Source: CALBTQ01 sp036725605
Lineage (GTDB): Bacteria > Lernaellota > Lernaellaia > Lernaellales > Lernaellaceae
Reading direction: 5' to 3'
Length of the DNA: 64,000 nucleotides
Assembly: GCA_036725605.1 (NCBI GenBank)
Contig: DAIMDW010000001.1
Location: 124,001-188,000 of the forward strand
Part shown: positions 26,886-34,912 of the stretch, one piece after another
How the letters are laid out: each line of letters starts with the position of its first letter
Position numbering within the stretch: position 1 is the stretch's first letter
Program-made: the position numbers and the translations under genes
The notes under the pieces: generated by a model
The model's database searches: none
What the model was told of the DNA's origin: nothing
What the model saw: only the letters and a program-made list of their open reading frames with translations

Positions 26886-27989
26886 TTACAATTCCGGATC
26901 ATACAACGGTTCGGTGAAATAATGCCGCAGGGGCGGCGGAAGCTCGTCGGGCGACCGCCCGGCGGTGTGCGCGGACAGATCGACCGTGTTGAGCGTTTGC
27001 CAGTACAACACCGGTTCGCCGGTCAGGCGGCGGCGTTTGATGAAATCGAGCATCGCGGCGAAGGTCTTGCCCGTGTAGGTCGGGTCCAACGCCTGGTTTT
27101 CCGTTTCGCGAAATAGGCGGATCGCCGCTTTGCACTCTTGGGTCGGGCGGCCGTATTGTCCACCGTAGAAATTTTCGATCAGGTTGATTTCCGCCGCGCC
27201 GAAGTGCATCAACGGGAATGAAGGATCCAGCCGGTGTAAAAACGCCGCGGTGCGATTGGCGTGCAGGGCGACGACGTGCCGGTTGGTGACGATCTTGGGC
27301 ACGATGCGCACGCCGATTACTTCGATCGGCAACTGCGCCAGTTTCAAACCGACGAGCAAGCCCGCGTGGGAGCCGCAGGAGCCGGTGGTGACAAACAGGT
27401 ACTTGGGCAGCGGCATTTCGCCGCGTTTGATCTGCTCGGCCAACTCCAGCCCCGCCTCGACGAAACCGACGTTGCCCAGCAGCGACGAGCCGCCGAAGTA
27501 CATGAAATAGGGCGCCGGCTCGCCTTTCATTTTTTTGGTCAGATAAAAGCGCATGACGTTGAGCACGTTGACCACGTCGTTGGGCGAGAACATGAACTGC
27601 GCCTGCCGACAATAATTGAGGAAGATGTTCTGCCGCACGTAGCTGAGCACCGGTTGCGGCACCAGGGCGAGCGTGGGCTGCAATCCTTCGTGGCGGCAAA
27701 ACAGGGTGGTCGCCGCGCCGTGGTTCGAACCGGCGCTGCCGATGGTCAAAATTCCCGTGCAGCCTTTGCGTTTGGCGTCGGCGAAGATGAATTCGAACTT
27801 GCGCGGCTTGTTGCCGCTGTAGATATTCGAATCCAGGTCGTCGCGCTTGATCCACAAATCGCTCATGCCCAGGTGTTCGCCCAGGTGCGGCAAACGCTGC
27901 ACCGGCGTGGGCAGATCGGCCAATTGCATCCACGGCAGTTTCTCGGCCAACAACGGGAAGCGCTGAAACAGAAGGCGCGCATGGGACAT
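26886..27989 (-). CDS. PLP-dependent ACC deaminase/D-cysteine desulfhydrase family enzyme
   Basis: 367 residues, fold type II PLP enzyme. The Schiff-base Lys is in YSGNKPRKFEF, and TIGSAGSNHGAATTLFCR is the Ser/Asn-rich stretch next to the cofactor. TTGSCGSHAGLLVGLKL is the phosphate-binding loop region. The family includes 1-aminocyclopropane-1-carboxylate deaminase and D-cysteine desulfhydrase; substrate cannot be chosen from these motifs. GAGG precedes the ATG. It sits between the PHP gene (upstream, 11 bp gap) and the YbjN-like gene, probably one operon. Confidence 0.85.
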   Translation of the reverse strand: MSHARLLFQRFPLLAEKLPWMQLADLPTPVQRLPHLGEHLGMSDLWIKRDDLDSNIYSGNKPRKFEFIFADAKRKGCTGILTIGSAGSNHGAATTLFCRHEGLQPTLALVPQPVLSYVRQNIFLNYCRQAQFMFSPNDVVNVLNVMRFYLTKKMKGEPAPYFMYFGGSSLLGNVGFVEAGLELAEQIKRGEMPLPKYLFVTTGSCGSHAGLLVGLKLAQLPIEVIGVRIVPKIVTNRHVVALHANRTAAFLHRLDPSFPLMHFGAAEINLIENFYGGQYGRPTQECKAAIRLFRETENQALDPTYTGKTFAAMLDFIKRRRLTGEPVLYWQTLNTVDLSAHTAGRSPDELPPPLRHYFTEPLYDPEL

Positions 27990-28000
27990 GGCATCATCCT

Positions 28001-28726
28001 CTAACTGGATTGGGGTGGCGAAGGCAATTTACGCTGAGTATACAGATATTCGCCGAAGCTGACGAGGAAGCCGAGCATGTTGTTGAAAAAGTTCATGCGG
28101 CGGACGACAACCGGGCGGGCGTCGGGCAACTTGGCGAGGAAGTCGGCCGCGTCGGTGAACGGCTCCATTTCCAGGTAGCCGCTGCCCACGCGCCGGCGCT
28201 CGTGGGCGTCGCTGCCGGCGGTGACCGGCTTGGCGAAGCGCTCCGCCCACCGGCGCGCCCGATAGTCGGCCCGGGCGATTTCGTTGCGCGCGTTCGCGCC
28301 TTCGACGGCGTCGACGTGGGGTAAGGCGTCGATCAGCTTTTCCCCACGAAGGCGATGCAGCGCGGTCCAGGCGAAGGGATGCGGCACGACGGCCAATCCG
28401 CCTTGTGCGTGAATCAACTCGATCGTCTCCCGCGCGCTTTTCCCGGCCGGCACCGGCGAGGTGAGAAACAGGCCGAGCAGTTCGCCGTCGCGGGTGTTGA
28501 TTTCCCGGCCGCGAATGACGCGGAACGGCGGCGCAAGCGCTTGAATCGCCTCGACGCCGGCAAAGGTGTTGTGGTCGCAGATGATCACCGCATCCAGCCC
28601 GGCGGTGACGGCGTCGAACACGAACTGTTCGGGCGTCACACGACAATCGAAAGATGCGCCGGTGTGGCAGTGACAATCGATACGAATGCGTTTTTGTGGA
28701 TTTGCAGTTTCCATTCGGCTTTTCAT
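28001..28726 (-). CDS. PHP-domain metal-dependent phosphoesterase
   Basis: 241 residues. All PHP metal-site blocks are present: DCHCHTGAS, IICDHNT, RGREINT, VVPHPFAW and GSDAHERRRVG. PHP proteins of this size hydrolyse phosphomonoesters or nucleotides using two or three metal ions; the substrate here is unknown. Two possible starts (28726 and 28714) both have weak ribosome sites. It is first in a probable three-gene operon with the PLP enzyme and YbjN-like protein. Confidence 0.85.
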   Translation of the reverse strand: MKSRMETANPQKRIRIDCHCHTGASFDCRVTPEQFVFDAVTAGLDAVIICDHNTFAGVEAIQALAPPFRVIRGREINTRDGELLGLFLTSPVPAGKSARETIELIHAQGGLAVVPHPFAWTALHRLRGEKLIDALPHVDAVEGANARNEIARADYRARRWAERFAKPVTAGSDAHERRRVGSGYLEMEPFTDAADFLAKLPDARPVVVRRMNFFNNMLGFLVSFGEYLYTQRKLPSPPQSS

Positions 28727-28810
28727 TTAACTTTTTTTAAGGCGGTGTGTCCAGATAAATGAAAGCAGGCCAACACGTCATCAAAAGGAAACACGTTCCC
28801 TCACTTGGGA

Positions 28811-28840
28811 AAAACGCCCTCCGCAAACGAGGGCGTTTTT
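28811..28840. terminator. Bidirectional hairpin terminator
   Basis: An 11-bp stem AAAACGCCCTC/GAGGGCGTTTT with a CGCAAAC loop and T runs on both strands. It separates the PHP operon's 5' side from the tRNA and can stop leftward transcripts from the acyl-CoA synthetase gene. Confidence 0.75.
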
Positions 28841-28861
28841 CTTTTAAGGCGAAAAAAGCCC

Positions 28862-28889
28862 TTGACGCCCTATGTCATTATTGTATAAA
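28862..28889 (+). promoter_or_regulatory. Promoter of tRNA-Phe
   Basis: TTGACG (five of six) at 28862-28867, 16-bp spacer, TATAAA (five of six) at 28884-28889. The expected start is about 30 bases before the tRNA. Confidence 0.7.
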
Positions 28890-28926
28890 TTCCATCGTCT
28901 TTGACACATTCATATGCGCAAAAAAT

Positions 28927-28999
<73 letters not shown>

Positions 29000-29007
29000 C
29001 TTTCTTT

Positions 29008-30840
29008 TTAAAATGCGCCGGCCGATTCGCCGCTTCCCGCCGCCGGTTTGACGCCTGCCTTGGCCGCGTACATCGAATCGATCAACTCCCGAAAATTCTG
29101 GTTGATGACCTTGCGTTTGGCCTTGAGGGTCGGCGTCAACTCGCCGGTTTCCAGCGACAGGTCGTGATCGAGCAGACGGAAATCCTTGATCGTCTCGTAG
29201 CGCGCCAGTTGGTCATTGACCAGCTTGACGCGCTCGCGGATCAACTGCACCAGCGGCTCGCACTCGGCGACCTTCGCGCGCTCGGGCAGGTCAAACCCCT
29301 TTTCCTTGGCGTATTGCGCGATCGTTTCCAGCGCCGGGGAGATCAACGCGGTCAGGAAACTGCGCTGGTCGCCGATGACCACGGCCTGGGCGATGTACGG
29401 ATCGACGATCAGCATGTTTTCGATCTTCTGCGGGGCGACGTTCTTGCCGCCGGCGGTGACGATCAAATCCTTCTTACGGTCGGTGATGCGCAACATGCCG
29501 TCGTCGTCGAACTCGCCGATGTCGCCGGTGTGCAGCCAGCCGCCGACCAGCATTTCGGCGCTTTCCGCGGGCTTGTTGTAGTAGCCGGCGAAGATCGAGC
29601 GCCCGCGCATGAGCACCTCGCCGTCGGGGGCCAGGCGCACTTCCACGCCCGGCAGCGGCGTGCCCACCGTGCCCAGGCGGAACTTGGTGAACGTGTTCAT
29701 CGTCGAAGGCGCCGAACTTTCGGTCATGCCGTAGGCCTCGAGAATCAGCACGTTGAGCGCGAAGAAAAACTCGGCGATCTCCTTACTCATCGGCGCGCCG
29801 GCCACCGCCAGCAAGCGCACGCTGCCGCCGAGGCGGCCGGAGATTTTATCGTAGACGAGCATCTTGGCGAGGCGATGCTTGAGCGCCAGACCGATCGGCA
29901 GCGCCTTGCCCGATTGGCGATAGGGCGCGGTTTGCCGCCCCACGGCCAGCGCCCAGTTGAAGATCTTTTTCGTGGTCGGCGACGAGGCGTTGGTTTTCTC
30001 CTGAATCGCCGCGTATACCTTTTCCAATACGCGCGGTACGGCGCAGAAGATCGTCGGGTGCACCTCCTGCAGATTGGCGCTCAGTTTGTCCAGACTCTCG
30101 GCGAAGTAGATTTTCACCCCCGCGCGGATAGCCGGGTAAAACGCGCCGAAACGCTCGTAGACGTGGCTGAGCGGCAGGTAGCTCAGGTAGATGTCCTGGC
30201 CGTGGATGCCGAAGGTGCGCAACATCGTTTCGCTGATGAACATGAAATTGTCCTGGGTCAGCATCGCGCCCTTGGGGCGGCCGGTGGTGCCCGAGGTATA
30301 GACGATCGTGGCGATGTCGCCGGGCGCGATATTTTCGTAGCGGTCGGCCAGTTCCGCGTCGTTGGTCTGGTTGCCCAGTTGCCGCAAGTGCGCGTAAGTC
30401 ACCACGCGCGGATCGTCGCTTGTGCCGTCGAGCAGGACGATCTTTTCCAGCTTGGGCAGCAGCGCCGGATCGTCGGGGAGCTTCTCCAGTTGGGCGAGAT
30501 TCTCGACGACGGCGAAACGCGCCTGCGCATCATTAATAATAAAGCGCACGTCGTCGGCCGCCAGCGTGGGGTAGATCGTCACCAACACGCCGCCGACCAT
30601 CTGCACGGCCAGATCGGCGTGGATCCACTCGGGGCGATTGTTCGAGGTGAGCGTCACCGTTTCCTCCGGCTTGAGCCCCAGGGCAATCAGCCCGTGCGCC
30701 AGGCGGCGCACTTCCTGCTCCCACTCGCGCCATGAAATGCCTTGCCATTGGCCATCGCGTTTGGCCAGCAAAGCCGGACGATCGGCGCCGGCGCGGCATT
30801 GCGCCAGGAACATCTCCACTACGTTGCGCGGCTGGTCCAT
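29008..30840 (-). CDS. Long-chain fatty-acid--CoA ligase (AMP-forming)
   Basis: 610 residues. ANL superfamily motifs: the P-loop YTSGTTGRPKGAMLT, AYGMTESSAP, and GWLHTGDIGEFDDDGMLRI followed by DRKKDLIVTAGGKNVAPQKI. This pattern is typical of the FadD15-type long-chain acyl-CoA synthetases, which activate fatty acids with ATP and CoA at the inner face of the membrane. The ATG at 30840 has AAGGAG eight bases upstream. With the thiolase, crotonase and propionyl-CoA-synthetase-like genes elsewhere in the window it fits fatty acid use, although these genes are not clustered. Chain-length preference unknown. Confidence 0.92.
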   Translation of the reverse strand: MDQPRNVVEMFLAQCRAGADRPALLAKRDGQWQGISWREWEQEVRRLAHGLIALGLKPEETVTLTSNNRPEWIHADLAVQMVGGVLVTIYPTLAADDVRFIINDAQARFAVVENLAQLEKLPDDPALLPKLEKIVLLDGTSDDPRVVTYAHLRQLGNQTNDAELADRYENIAPGDIATIVYTSGTTGRPKGAMLTQDNFMFISETMLRTFGIHGQDIYLSYLPLSHVYERFGAFYPAIRAGVKIYFAESLDKLSANLQEVHPTIFCAVPRVLEKVYAAIQEKTNASSPTTKKIFNWALAVGRQTAPYRQSGKALPIGLALKHRLAKMLVYDKISGRLGGSVRLLAVAGAPMSKEIAEFFFALNVLILEAYGMTESSAPSTMNTFTKFRLGTVGTPLPGVEVRLAPDGEVLMRGRSIFAGYYNKPAESAEMLVGGWLHTGDIGEFDDDGMLRITDRKKDLIVTAGGKNVAPQKIENMLIVDPYIAQAVVIGDQRSFLTALISPALETIAQYAKEKGFDLPERAKVAECEPLVQLIRERVKLVNDQLARYETIKDFRLLDHDLSLETGELTPTLKAKRKVINQNFRELIDSMYAAKAGVKPAAGSGESAGAF

Positions 30841-31041
30841 GCACTTTCTCCTTATCAAAAGTGAAAATCCGAGGGCCGACGGCGATGGGAACAGGTGGAG
30901 CGTAAGGAGTTATCGAGTCGGGCAACGCGAGCGGAACATTCGATAAACGAAGCACGCGAATGAAGGGGAAGAGGTTTCTTCAACTCCCGAATGCGGGAAT
31001 TGTAACACCAAATACCGGGCGCAGCTCAAGGGCGTCGCGAA

Positions 31042-32241
31042 TTAATGTTGCCGCAATGCGACGAGGGCGCGGGCCAGGTAATCGTACTGCTCGGGCGTGT
31101 TGTACATCTGCACCGAGTAGCGCACCAGCCGTTGCGGATAAGCCGGCCAATAGATGATCGGGATTTCGATGCCGTATTCGGCAAAAAGGCGGTTTTGCAG
31201 CCCATCGAAATGCCCCGCCGGCGGCTGCGTCGCATCGGTCAGCGGGAAAGCGGCCATCGCGGCGATCATCTCGTTGGGGCACGGCGGCTCGATGGCGAGC
31301 GCCTCGCAGATCGTACGCCGGTGCGCCAGGGCCAATTGATGGTTGCGGTTCATCAATTCATTGATCCCGCCGGGAAACAAGTTGGCGAGAAACTCAATCG
31401 CCTGGGGAATCACCAGAACGGCGGTCGGGTCCTTGGTGCCGGTCCAGTCGAAGAGTTGGCGGAAACGCGAGAGGTCGGTGCGCGTGGAGTTGTAGCCGTG
31501 GCTGATCGTCAGCGGGCGGATGTCGTCCTGTTTGTCGGGGCGTACCCACAGGAAGGCCGAGCCCTTGGGCGTGCACAGCCACTTGTGGCAGTTGCCGGTG
31601 TAATAGGCGGCGCCCAGCGCGGCAACGTCCAGCGGCAGTTGGCCGGGCACGTGCGCGCCGTCGACCAGCACGTCGATCTGCCGCGCCTGCAGGGCGTCGA
31701 CGATTTCCTTCATTGGCAGCACCAGCGCGGTCTGGCTGGTGATGTGGCTGATCATCGCCAGGCGCGTGCGGTCGGTGACGCGCGCGAGAATCGCCTCGAC
31801 GACTTGAGCGGGCGACTCCAGCGGGAAGGGGATGTCGGCCACGACGATCTTGCAGCCCCAGCGGTCGGCGATGAACCGCAGCGCGTTGCGGCAGGCGTTG
31901 TATTCGTGGTTGGTGGTCAGCAGTTCGTCGTCCGGCGAAAAAACGAGCGAGCGCAGTATGGTGTTCACGCCCGTGCTGGCGTTCTCGACAAAAGCGAGGT
32001 CGTCGGGCCGCGCGCCGATCAACGAAGCCAGCGCCCGCCGCGCCTCGTCGCCCATTCGCTCCAGGTGACGGTCGAGGAAGACGATCGGTTCGCGCTCCAG
32101 CTCCCGGCGTAGAGCCGTTTGCGCCTCCAGGATCGTCCGCGGGCACGAGCCGAACGATCCATGGTTCAGATACACGACATTAGGATCGAGCGTCCAGAGC
32201 GCCAGGGGATCCTGGGCGGGCAGGGAGCGAGTGGCGGCCAT
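31042..32241 (-). CDS. Class V aminotransferase-fold PLP enzyme, isopenicillin-N-epimerase-like
   Basis: 399 residues, complete. VYLNHGSFGSCPRTI at the N-terminus is the signature of the isopenicillin N epimerase-like group; cofactor contacts are DVLVDGAHVPG and the Schiff-base Lys in GNCHKWLCTPKGSAFLW. Members act as epimerases, cysteine desulfurase-like or hercynylcysteine lyase-like enzymes. Biological substrate unknown, and no beta-lactam genes are present. The start has GAGG seven bases upstream. Long non-coding DNA precedes it on its 5' side and may hold its control region. Confidence 0.87.
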   Translation of the reverse strand: MAATRSLPAQDPLALWTLDPNVVYLNHGSFGSCPRTILEAQTALRRELEREPIVFLDRHLERMGDEARRALASLIGARPDDLAFVENASTGVNTILRSLVFSPDDELLTTNHEYNACRNALRFIADRWGCKIVVADIPFPLESPAQVVEAILARVTDRTRLAMISHITSQTALVLPMKEIVDALQARQIDVLVDGAHVPGQLPLDVAALGAAYYTGNCHKWLCTPKGSAFLWVRPDKQDDIRPLTISHGYNSTRTDLSRFRQLFDWTGTKDPTAVLVIPQAIEFLANLFPGGINELMNRNHQLALAHRRTICEALAIEPPCPNEMIAAMAAFPLTDATQPPAGHFDGLQNRLFAEYGIEIPIIYWPAYPQRLVRYSVQMYNTPEQYDYLARALVALRQH

Positions 32242-32467
32242 CGTAATACCTCATGCGAGTTGTGGGGATGGGTCGGCCCATTTGGATACCATTAATAAGC
32301 CCCCTTGAGAAATGATTTTTTGGTTCCTCGACGAGTGATGAGGTCGATTTCGAGGTCGTAAAATTGCATGATAGCCGATAAAAATAACTGATTTTTCGTG
32401 AAAAGTGAGCCAAAATGGACCAGTTGACCTGTGGTGAATATCGCGACTTGTGTGGTGTGTATTTCAA

Positions 32468-32485
32468 CACTAACTATAATTAGTG
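32468..32485. promoter_or_regulatory. Palindrome overlapping a TATAAT box
   Basis: Arms CACTAA and TTAGTG flank CTATAA; the consensus -10 TATAAT occupies 32475-32480. No good -35 is found at the right distance. The layout suits an operator over a promoter. Confidence 0.35.
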
Positions 32486-32503
32486 ATATCATAGCGTTAA
32501 TGG

Positions 32504-32521
32504 TGAATGAGCGCTCGTTCA
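32504..32521. promoter_or_regulatory. TetR-type operator candidate
   Basis: TGAATGAGCGCTCGTTCA is an 18-bp palindrome with one mismatched pair and resembles operators bound by TetR/AcrR-family repressors. No TetR gene lies in the window, so the regulator would act in trans. Confidence 0.4.
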
Positions 32522-32670
32522 TTATTTATGGTGTGGTTTAATGCAACACTATTGAAAAAATTGTTACGTGTGAAAACGGTGGTTACATACCAGCGAGCAT
32601 GGAATATAACCCATTGAAATAACGGCATTTTATAAATATTTTCGCATTTGAATGCACAATTGGCGAAAAT

Positions 32671-32686
32671 TGGCTCACTTCTTGTA
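32671..32686 (+). promoter_or_regulatory. Sigma-54-like promoter before the respiratory operon
   Basis: TGGCTCA-CTTC-TTGTA matches the TGGCACR-N4-TTGCW consensus at 10 of 12 fixed positions. The -12 GC doublet reads GT, which weakens it. The predicted start is about 30 bases before the first small gene. Confidence 0.4.
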
Positions 32687-32723
32687 CATTTTACCGGGCG
32701 GACGAACGACGGAGGATAAAAAG

Positions 32724-32810
32724 ATGGTACCGATCCTGGTTGTGGCAACGATGATAATAACAGTGCTAATCGGCGCCGCCGTGAAATTCCGGCCGGCGAA
32801 CCAATTATAG
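32724..32810 (+). CDS. 28-residue single-span membrane peptide
   Basis: A short frame of 28 codons with a strong ribosome site (GGAGG, eight bases before the ATG). It encodes one hydrophobic helix, VPILVVATMIITVLIGAAV, followed by basic KFR, which predicts a cytoplasmic C-terminus. It ends 14 bp before the GcvH-like gene, whose own ribosome site overlaps its end, so it appears to be the first gene of the respiratory operon. Similar tiny subunits stabilise membrane oxidoreductases; that role here is inferred. No homologue is recalled. Confidence 0.6.
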   Translation: MVPILVVATMIITVLIGAAVKFRPANQL

Positions 32811-32824
32811 AGAGGAGAGACGCC

Positions 32825-33499
32825 ATGGTATTCCTGTTTGTGGCCCTCACATTCATCCTGGCCGTCGCCATCGATGTCTTTGTGGTCAAGCGTCTTGCGG
32901 AAAAGAAGGCCGATGCCATCATCCAGGCCCGCTCCGCCGAAACCAAGGAAGTGCCGGAGTTGGAAGAGGCGCAGGACATCCTCTTTCACGAAGGACACAC
33001 CTGGGTGCGGGTGAAACGGGCGGTGGTGGAGATCGGGCTGGACGACTTCACCCAACGTTTCGTCGGCGACATTTCGGAAATCAAGGTGCCGGAACCGGGC
33101 ACGCGGATCAAGAAGGGCAAGAACGCCTGGACGATTCATTTCGGTGATCGCGAGCTGAAGCAGCAGATGCCCATCAGCGGGATGATCTTCGAAGTGAACA
33201 CCAAAGTTCTTAAAGATCCGGCGTTGCTCACCGAGTCTCCCTACAAGGAAGGCTGGATCGTAAAAATTTTGCCGGACGCCTTGTCACAGGAGCTCCCGGA
33301 CCTGTACACTCCGTCTCGCTTCCTGAAGTGGATCGACATTCAGAAAGCCAGCTTCCTGAAAGACAGCTATCCGGAATTGGGCCTTGTCTACAACGATGGT
33401 GAAACACTAACCCCCGGAGCGGCGAATCAAATCGAGAACGAAAAGTGGAATGAAGTTGCGCGTAAAATCTTCGGGACCGAGAACAAAAACCAGTCCTGA
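32825..33499 (+). CDS. Membrane-anchored GcvH-like (lipoyl-type hammerhead) protein without lipoyl lysine
   Basis: 224 residues. N-terminal helix (VFLFVALTFILAVAIDVFVV) then KRLAEKK, which by the positive-inside rule puts the C-terminal domain in the cytoplasm. That domain follows glycine cleavage H protein: GHTWVRVKRAVVEIGLDDF, then EIKVPEPGTRIKKGK, then MPISGMIFEVN. Where GcvH has ESVKA before the hairpin turn, this reads HFGDRELKQQ, and aligning on the Pro-x-Ser-Gly turn puts Asp at the lipoyl-lysine position. So it may be a structural or binding domain only. Operon gene 2; GAGGAG precedes the ATG. Confidence 0.75.
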   Translation: MVFLFVALTFILAVAIDVFVVKRLAEKKADAIIQARSAETKEVPELEEAQDILFHEGHTWVRVKRAVVEIGLDDFTQRFVGDISEIKVPEPGTRIKKGKNAWTIHFGDRELKQQMPISGMIFEVNTKVLKDPALLTESPYKEGWIVKILPDALSQELPDLYTPSRFLKWIDIQKASFLKDSYPELGLVYNDGETLTPGAANQIENEKWNEVARKIFGTENKNQS

Positions 33500-33539
33500 A
33501 GTTTGGTTGGTAACACAATGCGGAAGAGGGGTAGTTGAA

Positions 33540-33989
33540 ATGAACGGGCGAACAAGGAGAGCCATCCTGACCATCGTTCTCGCAGTGGGTCTGAGCCTGC
33601 TGCTCGTGGGAGTCTATGCCAATGCGGAACCGCCGAAGGACCAACCGGCTGCAACACCGAATCCAGCCTCCGATTTGCCGGACATGGTAACCATCGAAAC
33701 GATGAAGAACATCTATGAAGGCGTCGACTTTACCCATAAGGGACACTTCGAATCGTATGGCCTCGAGGCGAAGGAATGCGCGGATTGTCACCATCACGGT
33801 CCGCAGGGCGCGTATCCCGCGTGCAGCGAGTGCCATCCCAAAGCGGACAAGGTGGAAGGCGTGCAGGACCGCACCAGCTTGAAGGCGGCTTACCACAAGC
33901 AGTGCGGCGATTGTCACAAAATCAAAAATTGCGCCGACTGCCATACGAAAGCGAAGAAACCCGCTAAACCGGAAGCGGAAAGCAAGTAG
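33540..33989 (+). CDS. Tetrahaem c-type cytochrome (cytochrome c3/c7-like)
   Basis: 149 residues. N-terminal signal or anchor (RRAILTIVLAVGLSLLLVGV) then a compact domain with four CxxCH motifs: CADCH, CSECH, CGDCH, CADCH, plus extra His residues (FTHKGHF, CHHHG) able to serve as distal ligands. Class III cytochromes of this kind shuttle electrons in the periplasm. The ATG at 33540 has GAGGGG eight bases upstream. In the operon it would pair with the ferredoxin and NrfD proteins and either take electrons from, or give them to, the quinone pool. Confidence 0.88.
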   Translation: MNGRTRRAILTIVLAVGLSLLLVGVYANAEPPKDQPAATPNPASDLPDMVTIETMKNIYEGVDFTHKGHFESYGLEAKECADCHHHGPQGAYPACSECHPKADKVEGVQDRTSLKAAYHKQCGDCHKIKNCADCHTKAKKPAKPEAESK

Positions 33990-34003
33990 AGGGAGTGAGG
34001 GGA

Positions 34004-34912
34004 ATGTCGATTAACAGACGAGGCTTTCTAAAGTTGGTCGCCGGCACCGGCGTTGCGGGTGCGGCGGCAGCGGTAGGCACGCCGCAGGCCCAGGCCAGCG
34101 ATGATTTTTCGGGACACCCCGATCGCTTCGGCGTGCTGTGCGATTTGAGCAAATGCATCGGTTGCCGCTCCTGTGAAGAAGCGTGCGACAACCAGAACAA
34201 GCTGGGCAAAGATCCGGCCTATTTCGCCGACGAAAAAGTGATGGATACGACCCGCCGTTCGGCGCACAACATGTTCACCTTCGTCAACAAGTTTCAGCCG
34301 ACCAAAGACGGTCAGCCCGACGGCGGCCCGGTGTACGTGAAAAACCAATGCATGCACTGCGACGAACCGGCCTGCTTCTCGGCCTGCCTGGCCAAGGCGT
34401 TCGACAAGACGCCGGAAGGCGCGGTGGTTTACAACTCCTGGAAATGCATCGGCTGCCGCTACTGCATGCAGGCGTGCCCGTTCTACATTCCGGCGTACGA
34501 ATATCACGAAGCCTTCACGCCGCGCGTGCGCAAATGCACCATGTGCCACGACCGCATCAAAGAAGGCGGCGTGCCGGCCTGCGTGGAAACCTGCCCGATG
34601 GACGCGATCGTTTTCGGCAAGCGCTCCGACATGCTGAAGATCGCCACCAAGCGCATTCTGAACGACAGCGGCTATGAAGATCACATCTACGGCCAGTACG
34701 AAGTCGGCGGCACCTGCTGGATGTACATCTCGAAAAAGCCGTTCGACCAGTTGGGCTTCAAAATGAACCTGGGCAACACGGCGCTGCCGAAACTGACGTA
34801 CGGCTACCTGGCGACGATTCCGGTCATGCACATCACGCTGCCGATCATCCTCGCCGGCTTCTACGCGATTACCAAAGGTCGCAAAAACGGCCAGGATAAG
34901 GGGGTGAAGTGA
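34004..34912 (+). CDS. Tat-exported four-cluster ferredoxin subunit (HybA/DsrO-like)
   Basis: 302 residues. The twin-arginine signal is SINRRGFLKLVAG. Four cysteine sets for [4Fe-4S] clusters follow: CIGCRSCEEAC, CMHCDEPACFSAC, CIGCRYCMQAC, and CTMC with CVETCP. A C-terminal membrane helix (IPVMHITLPIILAGFYAI) ends the protein, as in HybA. It would relay electrons in the periplasm between the cytochrome and the NrfD membrane subunit. The stop TGA shares its A with the ATG of the nrfD-like gene, indicating coupled translation. Confidence 0.92.
   Translation: MSINRRGFLKLVAGTGVAGAAAAVGTPQAQASDDFSGHPDRFGVLCDLSKCIGCRSCEEACDNQNKLGKDPAYFADEKVMDTTRRSAHNMFTFVNKFQPTKDGQPDGGPVYVKNQCMHCDEPACFSACLAKAFDKTPEGAVVYNSWKCIGCRYCMQACPFYIPAYEYHEAFTPRVRKCTMCHDRIKEGGVPACVETCPMDAIVFGKRSDMLKIATKRILNDSGYEDHIYGQYEVGGTCWMYISKKPFDQLGFKMNLGNTALPKLTYGYLATIPVMHITLPIILAGFYAITKGRKNGQDKGVK

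Larger units (their letters stand above)
32242..32723. other. Long A+T-rich intergenic control region
   Basis: About 480 bp without a convincing gene, distinctly richer in A+T than its surroundings. It divides a leftward PLP-enzyme gene from the rightward respiratory operon and contains two palindromes, a TATAAT box, a sigma-54-like element, and an 11-bp inverted pair (AAGTGAGCCAA at 32403-32413, TTGGCTCACTT at 32670-32680). Confidence 0.6.

Noticed and set aside
31042..32241. Isopenicillin N epimerase as evidence for beta-lactam biosynthesis
   Set aside because: The family is broad and no other beta-lactam gene is present, so only the fold-level call is kept.
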